64,000 bases of DNA from positions 6,157,166 to 6,221,165 of the forward strand of contig OY986967.1 in assembly GCA_963920575.1 (NCBI GenBank). The letters are read 5' to 3'. The notes beneath the pieces were generated by a model. That model saw nothing but the letters and a program-made list of their open reading frames with translations, did not search any database and had not been told where the DNA came from. The position numbers and the translations under genes were made by a program. Below are positions 56,263 to 64,000 of the stretch, piece after piece (the first letter of the stretch is position 1; each line of letters starts with the position of its first letter). This DNA is from Narthecium ossifragum. Taxonomy: Eukaryota > Streptophyta > Magnoliopsida > Dioscoreales > Nartheciaceae.

Positions 56263-56521
56263 GGCGCTTCTTGCATCCCATGCTGCGCACTGGAGGACGA
56301 TGGCGGCGTGGAGATCCGGCCCCGACGACGAAGACAACGACAACGGACTTGTCAAGGGAGACCTCGTCGACACGGGAGAAGGGACGTAGTTGAGAGGAGG
56401 CGGTGCTAGAGCTAGTAGAGGAGACGAACTGTGAGGTAGGAGAGGATGGCGGTGCTTGGTCTCCAGATTTGGCCGGAGAATGAAATAATGCCAACGATCT
56501 CCACCTTGATAGCAAAGTCAC

Positions 56522-57736
56522 CTCGATGCCAACCCACCAAGTAGAATCTTCAACTTGACTTATGTTATAATGGTTGGGTTGGTTCTTTTGGGCTCACTAG
56601 ACCAACTAGTATGATTTATGTTATAATGGTTGGGTTGGGTCATTTTGCAATGTAATGAGATGAAAACTATTCTCTGATTTTCTCTCTCTTGTTAGAGAGT
56701 AGAGTGGTTAGAGAGAGTTGGGGTTTCATTACTTGGTCTTCTTTTCCATCAAGGCTCTAAGGTGTTTGGATGTGATCTCTGAAGTTCTCCAAGGTGGCAT
56801 TAACAAGGTGGAAGAGCTGTAGATGGTGGAGTTAGAAGTGTTACATGTTGTATCCTATTAAAGATCGGTACTGTCATCAATCTCTTGGTTGATAGTGGAT
56901 TATTCTCCTTGCCGGCCGCCCATGGATGTAGCCCGTTAGTGGTGAACCACGCAAATTTTGTTGTGTTTGTGATTGCTTGGATTTGCCCTCTTTCTCACGC
57001 GTATGTGATTTGTCTACCCAATAGCCCAATACCATTGGAATTTTTCATGTACTATATAAGGAGGTTATCATTAGAGAGTTGATCTCTATTGTTCCTTAGT
57101 GGAGGCTTTATTAGCTACACAATACTACAATTTTCTAGGTATTAATCATGAAGTTCATCCTTAAGTTATTAGCTGCTTATGATCCTATATGAACATTTTT
57201 CTGATTCACTTGGTGGTTTTGGAGCCTGGTGTCAGTATAGGTGACTTTGTGCGACAAGGATATATACATTCATGTGTTGAATGAGTTGAAAAATATGGAA
57301 ACATGGTCCACACAAGTAGTTGTCTTTTGAACCTTCAAAACCCAACATCTGATGAACATGAAATTGTAATTTTTTGGGTTCTAAAATTCAGCATTCCATA
57401 AAATCTAGAGAATTGATGGATTCTTGGGTAATATGATGGATAATTCTAGGCAAGGTAGGAAAACTCAATTTCCATTTTAGCTTTGGTCCAAGCCAAAAAT
57501 GAAATATTTCAGCAAGTTCAGTTGTTTATCGAGTTTGGTTTCAGATATGTTGATGTATGGATTAGTCTAACCAAAATGAAATCAAGGAATAAGGCTATAC
57601 CAACTCACAACTACAAATAAAGAAAATAATGTCCACTACTTCAAACTTTGTGCATCCTTTAACCATCCAAGTAGCCAACTGGGACCTGCTGACTCCGTAC
57701 ATTAAGCGGCTTATTTGTCGAGGGACTTTGTTTGTG
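56522..57736. other. intergenic, nothing assigned
   Basis: AT-rich sequence. A duplicated TTATGTTATAATGGTTGGGT occurs at about 56561 and 56618. No ORF or domain with support. Confidence 0.5.
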
Positions 57737-57862
57737 GTACATGTCATGTGCATGTACACCCCTATGTGGCTAATATCCAACCCCTAGAGTGATGATATTA
57801 AGGGGAAAAGTAGTGGCTTGGATGTTAGCCACATAGGTCGTGTACATGCACATGGCATGTAC
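57737..57862. repeat. long near-perfect hairpin (44-45-nt arms)
   Basis: Arms 57737-57780 and 57818-57862 pair with about three mismatches and one bulge: GTACATGTCATGTGCATGTA... with ...TACATGCACATGGCATGTAC, and CTATGTGGCTAATATCCAA with TTGGATGTTAGCCACATAG. The loop is 37 nt. It could be a small MITE or a hairpin-RNA locus. Confidence 0.8.
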
Positions 57863-58156
57863 ACAAATCTTTTTCCTTTGTCAGGTCCTATAAAGTCTAT
57901 CTGATTTAAAAAACCTCCCTTAATCAAATGGAGATCCGTCCTCGCATTAATAAACAAAACATTGAAGTCTGTCTTATTCATGTATAGATGTGTAGCTCAA
58001 TAGTGAGTCACTTAGGAGTTTTAATAGAAATGGAGCAAAGCTTTAAAAGTAGAAATAATTAGGAATAAACTGATCACTTCACTATTAGGAATTTCATTAT
58101 TGTCATTCCAATGAAAGCAACAACTTATTCGGTTATGAATATAGTCCTCTTCAGTC
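57863..58156. other. 3' flank of the neprosin-domain gene
   Basis: AT-rich sequence between the hairpin and the stop codon at 58157-58159; presumably includes the 3' UTR (minus strand). No separate feature seen. Confidence 0.4.
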
Positions 58157-61100
58157 TTATCCTTTACAACCAGCAGGCCCACCATAGTAGAACATGTAGC
58201 CATCACCTTCATAACCGGGTTCAATACCAATGCTGCTGGCAGTGTAGCAATCCTTTCTGTATGAGACGTCGTAATTACCAAATTTACCCGGGTCTTGTGG
58301 TCTATCATTTTCATCTATGTACTTGATGTTCTTGATAAATGCTGCTCTTTTTCTGCCTTCGTTTGCAAAGTGGCCGCTGCCCATCGGTGGGCCCGCAAGA
58401 TTAGGATTATGTGAAGCATATCCATTCATATGTGTATTAGTTGCACCATTTTGCATATTTCTAAAAAGTTCCTTTGGCCAGTATCCTATGAATATGACTC
58501 TGCCACCATTTGTCTGAAACAATAACCAGTTTCCAGTTTTTGGATCCTACCATAATTAAGTTTAAAGAACACATGTCAGAAAGAGTGAAATATATTGTCC
58601 TACAAGTGATAGTTACTACAAAAAAATTATTAATTCCAAATTTCATAGTAAGCTATAAAAATAACAAGATGTTGAATTTCTTGTTGTTTACGAAATGGGT
58701 AGTAGTACTTTATTCTGTTTGATCCTAGTTATGATGTGCGAATAAGTTTTCTAATGCTAGCAAAAGTAATTTGTAACTTAGTATAGTGGGTCTATAAAGG
58801 ATTTACATACACATGGTTAATACGCAATATTCCATGATAAATCTAGAAGTAAAAAGGGGTCTAATTAGTGTCTATATAGGACTTTGGAATAAAAACCTGA
58901 CTAACAATAAGATTAAGACTTGTATATCTGTAAATGTCTTTGTGTGTGTACACACACATTTATCTATCTTATAAGGGAACAATTATGACGAGGCTTATGA
59001 CTCATATATTTACGCACATGTGGCATCTGAGTTATATAAAAAGATAGGGGAAGATAAAGGGGGTAGTGGGGGTGGGTGGTTACCCGTGCCAGGTGGCATG
59101 GGGCCCACCTAGTATATATATATATAGACACACACATATACACATATATAAGTGTGAGAGTGTGTGTAGATATATGTACACATATCAACCTTATAAAACA
59201 AAACTTAATCTAACAGTTCAAATTCGTTCAAGTTTTAATCCAAGGGTGGAGAACATGGGTTTTCCACATAACTGAAATAAACATGGTTTTGGAGCGTTGA
59301 CGCTATGTGCAGGATGTAAATCTCCAAAAAATCACATGACAGTGGCACTGGAGAGAAACTAGCATACATATTACTATGCACTCGTGTACTCCTTAATGCT
59401 ATACATTAATCAATATATCATAGAAATAAATTAGAAAAGAGAAATATCGGGGCATTTGTTATGAAGATATGCAACTAATTGCATGCATTTGTTACGATGA
59501 TATACAACTGATTGCATCAATCATCCATGTAAAATAAGTAATCACAAATTATTCAAAAATGATGAAATTTTATTAATTTACCAAAATATATAGGCAAGTT
59601 ATGTTAAAACTGCACTAAGTAACAAACAATGCCACTTCTAGTTGAGATGCATTTGTTTAGTCGTACATTAAAAGGTTTTTTTTCTGTGTCTATTAACTTT
59701 TAAATTATCTCCAAGAGTGCTCTATATTAATTATCTCAATACTTCTGCATTGCTATCCTATTATATATGATGTCGAACATATGACTTCAGAGAGGAAACA
59801 TCCAAGTTATCAAGAAAGTATTACGAACACAATCAGATTAAAGATGTAAAGTATAATTTTGACTAACTATATATTATGCTATCTTTTCCTGTTACTAAAA
59901 GCAATAAGTCATGAAAATACCAATCTAGAAAAATAGCTAAGCAAATGTATAGTGAAATAAGTTTGTCTACCTTAGATATACGAAGCGTGATATAATACTG
60001 ATTTCCACCATAAACGGAAAGTGGTTCTAAGACACTCCCGGGACCCACATGCGGGTCAACTTGTACATAGCCAGGACAATCCTGATCATCGCAGCCTGTA
60101 CGTTGAGAACCATCTACCTGATATACATACCCCAAGTCATTCTCAAAGTTGTCATTTAAGCTAGCTAAAAATGGGTCAAAAGTAAGTGTTTACTCACAGT
60201 CCGCCAATATGTGAAGAATCGAGTTCGACCATCTCCATATCTATCTGGTCTAACCTAAAAAGAATTAATATAGCAAATCAAAACTCTGTTGAAATAATTG
60301 TAGAGTTGCTGGTTGGTATCCTTACAAATCATTATATATGTTAGACAAGCACAAGAAACTTGATCTTTTGGAGCAAACTCCAATTGTAAGTTATGATAAA
60401 TAATAACAGATTAAAGTCTCTACCATCTAATTATAACTATATTCACACAAGTATATATGCAAATCATGTGATAAAGATCTTACAGTCCATCCGGCTGCTA
60501 TAGCATCATAATTGGATGCAACTCCAATGCGATTAACAACACCTATACCAGTTGCACTTTCTTGACCAAGTATAACTTCTGGAATGCCATGTGCACTTAT
60601 TTCTGCTTCTATACCATGAAATTTGCCTGGATGTGTACCGTATCCCGCATACTGAGTAGAAAATGTAAATTGTTAATCAACCAAATATAGTAGAAGTTTT
60701 AAAGATATATTACAAACAATGTCACATATTCCCCAATAGAAAAACCCAACAGAAAGCGAGACGTGATGTTCCTCGATCAAACAATGCACCTATGACACAA
60801 CAATACAAACATCGATTGCGGAATTTAGCAAAACTTACAACACTAAAGAGGCAAATAATGTTCCCACATCATAACAAATAACATCTAAATGATATATTAC
60901 AAACCTCGACTACACGGATGAGAGAGCAACTTGTCATACATATTGTTAGAGCATCATCAGCAACTTCCCTATCCCTATCCCTATTTTGGTGTGATTTTAT
61001 GTCATTCTATCATATAGGGAATTGGATTTTGCCTGATTTACACAGCAGCTTTCCCTATATTATTTCCCAATAATGCTGAAATTTTTACAACTTAAATATG

Positions 61101-63126
61101 TTTAGTGGATAGAGAATGTGTTTTCATTCCCAACATATTCCCTATCTCGTTCTCTATCCCTAAATTTCAAGAATTGACTAAAAAACATTACCCAACAGAT
61201 TCTCTATCCCCAAACTTGTTCCTTATCGCATTCCCTAATTTTTAACAGATTCCCTAATTATATGGAATGAGATTTGTTTTAGGGAATGACATAGGAAATG
61301 GGTTTAAGGATAGGGAATCTGTTGTGTGATGTTTTTTAATAATATTCCCTAAATATAGGGATAGGGAAATGGATAGGAAACCTATTGATAATGCTCTTAT
61401 GAGCCACCTGCTCGTAAGCTTGGGTATCTGCTCTTTTACTGGGTCTAGGATAGATAATGACCGATGAAAGCATGGATCGTTCCTCCAGGTTTTGCATATG
61501 GTTGCTTGGGAAACAAGCTAACCAATCCTTAGCTTGGAAAAGGTGCTTGGTATCCGACGGAGGACGTACACTATTGCTACAACTACTATGAATAGGTAGC
61601 CCAACTACATTAAGGAGGTAGCTATTAAGAGGTAGAGAAGGAATTATACCTTGAGCTAGGGTTAGCTCGTAGAGAAGACGAGGAAGATCCTCAAAGAGTT
61701 GGTGGTAGGCGGCGTCCTGGCCTTGGCTTGATTGGCGTGCTCCCTTGTACACGGACCAAAGTAGCCTTCCAATGTTGGTGGCGGAGGAGCCTGCCTTGGC
61801 GGTTCTTCAAGGAGAGGGGCGGCGGTGATGGTGGTTTCCTTGGCAGGGTCCAAGGTAGGCATAGAGAGGGAGAAAGGTGGAGGTGGAAGGAGTTTCTTTC
61901 TAAACTACTACTACTCTAAATACTTATCAATCCTCAAAAGATACGAAGGTGAGCAGGTCTTTATACAGAGATTTCTCAATCCTAGTTCTAGTCCTTTTCA
62001 AAAGACCCCATTGCTTGGTGAGCAAAGTAAATAAGGTTTCCTACTCGAAATACCTCTACTTAGGATTAGTAGAGAAGTTGACCAATCCTAGCCAAGTTAG
62101 GACCCATACCCACCCAAAGGTCAGGTCTAGCCCGCCCTTCTTTGGACGGGATCCTCTTTGGGTTCGGCATGGGTCGAGTCAGAATGATTATGATCAGTAT
62201 CATATATATCTACAATAAGCTTAGTGGGGTTGTATCCTACGTAGACTTGATTAAAATCGGGCTCGGGTCGGGTTTGGACTTGGCTTTCATTCATATGTTT
62301 AACTGAGTACGTCCACTATATACAATGTAAAGAATAAAACCAGTCTTTTTCTCATTGCGGTTCAGGTTGGGCCGGGCCGAGCCTCGACCATTGCAAGGTG
62401 AATCCCAATCCCGGCCCGAGTTAAATCGTGCGTCCAACATTTTGACCAAGTCCAGTCCATGGATATTGTTATCTCCCAAGCCAAAAAAATATTAGGCCGA
62501 GAGGGCCGGGTATTTCGAGCTTTTAAGCCGATGATCAAGTCTAATCCTACAGCTAACAACAAGAAAGGGAAAGCACAAAGTGTCCAAATTCAATGACTGC
62601 GCATTTATTGTCAAACAAAACTTTAAAAGAATATTTCAAATAATGTTGGGTGAATATATAATAGTAGACTTCTCTAGTGACAAACATAAGAAAATCAATA
62701 CTACCATGCATGAAATTGATGAACTTTTAAAATTTGAGTAACAATATGCTGACTCTAGTTGTTAATCCATATCATCAATTGTAAAAAAACTATTTCTACT
62801 GTAAATAGGAATATATGGCTAGCATGACAAATAAGCTTAGCAATATGCCACTCTAGTAAGATGTAATGAAATTAAACAATTAAGACGAGTAAAAATCTGT
62901 GAAAGATACTTACATTTTGGAAGATTTTCTCTTGTAATACATAGGGCACTGCCGCACTTGAATTGTCTGCCATTAATACTGGTATTTCTCGTACTGTATT
63001 TGATTTTCTTGTTCTTCGGATTGGAACTGTTTCTTTAGGACAGCTCTCATGTGCAATTTTACTCTGCGAATTTATATTCGACGCCGGTGTTGTATGATTG
63101 TTTCTTGCATCGTAATTGGGTCTTAT
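58157..63126 (-). CDS. neprosin-domain protein (DUF239), 3' five exons, 5' end off-window
   Basis: Exons in transcript order: 63126-62914, 60651-60484, 60254-60198, 60117-59971 and 58546-58157, all GT-AG and phase 0, together 324 residues plus stop. The first contains HESCPKETVPIRRTRKSN, the segment joining the activation peptide (DUF4409) to the neprosin domain. The next exons give YAGYGTHPGKFHGIEAEISA, AIAAGWT-VRPDRYGDGRTR, FFTYWRT, GCDDQDCPGYVQ and ITLRISK. The last gives DPKTGNWLLFQ, VIFIGYWPKELF, GPPMGSGHFANEGRKRAAFI and the family C-terminus YMFYYGGPAGCKG. Neprosins are secreted glutamic peptidases; many plant paralogues are uncharacterised. Catalytic Glu residues could not be assigned by eye. 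The signal peptide and activation-peptide exon lie beyond 64000. No break in the visible exons. Confidence 0.85.
59109..59186. repeat. (TA)n/(CA)n-rich microsatellite in the last neprosin intron
   Basis: TAGTATATATATATATAGAC followed by CACACACATATACACATATATA and GTGTGAGAGTGTGTG. It lies inside the 1,424-bp intron 58547-59970. Confidence 0.85.
60949..61396. mobile_element. Tourist-like (PIF/Harbinger) MITE in a neprosin intron
   Basis: A 448-bp element with imperfect terminal repeats: GAGCATCATCAGCAACTTCC at the left, and the right end in reverse GAGCATTATCAATAGGTTTC. TSD TTA at 60946-60948 and 61397-61399. The interior is filled with inverted CCCTATCCCTA / TAGGGATAGGG motifs, so it can fold on itself. 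GAGCAT ends with a TTA target are typical of PIF/Harbinger MITEs. Confidence 0.85.
61640..61965 (-). other. promoter + GC-rich exon-like insert within a neprosin intron
   Basis: On the minus strand a TATAAA (rc of 61960-61965) lies about 100 bp before an ATG at 61862 (MPTLDPAKETTITAAP). A second frame reads SSATNIGRLLWSVYKGARQS then GQDAAYHQLFEDLPRLLYEL up to CTAGCTCAAGGTATAATTCC, which looks like a splice donor. The abrupt GC-rich composition and coding-like frame suggest a captured gene fragment or a decayed nested gene. Family not recognised; a frameshift separates the two readings. Confidence 0.3.
61966..62913. other. rest of the large neprosin intron
   Basis: No gene seen. 62220-62520 holds GGGCTCGGGTCGGGTTTGG and GGTTGGGCCGGGCCGAGCC, a composition common in plant LTR and LARD-type elements, so part is probably TE-derived. 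Confidence 0.4.
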
Positions 63127-64000
63127 CTGCATCATTGGAAATTATACCCATTATAAAGTTTGCACATATATCAGCATCTTGGTGTTGAAATATTGTACCT
63201 GGTTGGAATGTATTAAACTGAAGACGAACACAATCTGCTAACTTATAGTGGGTATTTTGTAATGCATTTGCGTCAAAAAGTCTGGATAATATGCTCAACT
63301 AATTGAAAGAAAAAAGAAAGAATTGTACCAGATTGATGGTAACTGGTAAATGAATATGAGTTTGAATTAATATTTGAGTTTGCTCTCCGTCTACTAGTAT
63401 CTAATATTCAATCCACGGGATTTGCTCTTTGGGTAAAAAATTTCAAACTTTATGTTTACACAGTAGCCATAAATATTCATGAGGTTTATTAAGGTTCGAG
63501 TCTAATTTCCTATATTAAAAAGATAATAAAAATTATGTGCCAGTATAAAAGGTATTATGTAGAGAACCGATTAAATTGAACTGGAAAAGCCAATTTAACT
63601 TGCTAAAATGAAGAGCAAATTTATGATCTAGAGGTTAGAGGAAATAAATTAAAAATTAATCCCTGTTGATTTAAGTACTACCAAGGTATATCAAAGCCAT
63701 AAAGTAAAGCATTCAATATTGCCTAAAAGACATAAACTAGGTTGACAATGTCTAATGAACTTTTTATATAGGAACACTATGTGTACATGAAGATGATAGC
63801 TTTTTTAACTTCAGAATTCTTTCTTGCTTTTAATTCCATTTGATTTGAATAAATAAATCATTAAGTTCTCAGGCAGTCAATTAGTGTAATTTTGATGGTA
63901 CTTTATATAACTTCTAAGTATTTGTGATAGTATCTCTCAAACATATTTTGTGTGGAATATCTGTTCGGATCCTGCTCAGATAGCCAAGCAAAGGCTCCTG
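63127..64000 (-). other. neprosin intron running off the window
   Basis: AT-rich sequence upstream (minus) of the exon at 62914-63126. No exon carrying the family's QPAFDHP-type activation-peptide motif is visible, so the 5' exons lie beyond 64000. Confidence 0.5.

Overview
This 64 kb window is nuclear DNA from a flowering plant, possibly a monocot; nothing in the sequence fixes the species. The evidence is GT-AG introns, plant-specific genes (an STP-type sugar transporter, a neprosin-domain protein, a small PNRC-like protein) and a dense load of plant LTR retrotransposons (Tekay/Del-type Ty3-gypsy, Athila/Tat-like non-autonomous, Ty1-copia) with hAT, Mutator-like, LINE and Tourist-type MITE copies. 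No rRNA, tRNA or CRISPR was seen.

1-27.3 kb is one nested retrotransposon complex. A decayed Tekay-like element (gypsy-1; gag, protease, RT, RNase H, integrase) is split by a 9.2 kb pol-less LTR element (4343-13588, TSD GACGT). That element's 5' LTR is itself split by a solo LTR (5491-7112, TSD GGAGA). The 3' LTR of gypsy-1 (14898-26412) is split by a 2.5 kb solo LTR (TSD CCTCT) and by a second, minus-strand copy of the pol-less element (18165-25237, TSD GGTCC). The same LTR then leads into a second primer-binding site and gag (gypsy-2), truncated near 27.3 kb.

27.3-38.2 kb is the genic island. It holds a complete four-exon STP7-like monosaccharide transporter (27962-31407, +), a 1.09 kb hAT-type non-autonomous element with a perfect 8-bp TSD, a 5'-truncated LINE, an old ~955-bp-spaced duplication, and a single-exon 181-aa PNRC-like gene (37028-37573, -) carrying an mRNA-decapping-cofactor-like motif.

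38.2-54.3 kb is again repetitive. It contains a Mutator-like element with ~890-bp terminal inverted repeats and transposase remnants, a solo LTR, three LTRs of Tekay-related families (one a clean solo LTR with TSD TATAA), an LTR fragment of the pol-less family and a dead Ty1-copia element.

54.3-64 kb contains a complex tandem repeat built of pyrimidine-tract + CAG units, a 45-nt-arm hairpin, and the 3' five exons of a neprosin-domain gene (-; 5' end beyond the window). The neprosin introns hold a Tourist-like MITE and an exon-like insert. The three host genes do not form a pathway; they are unrelated genes in a TE-rich setting.
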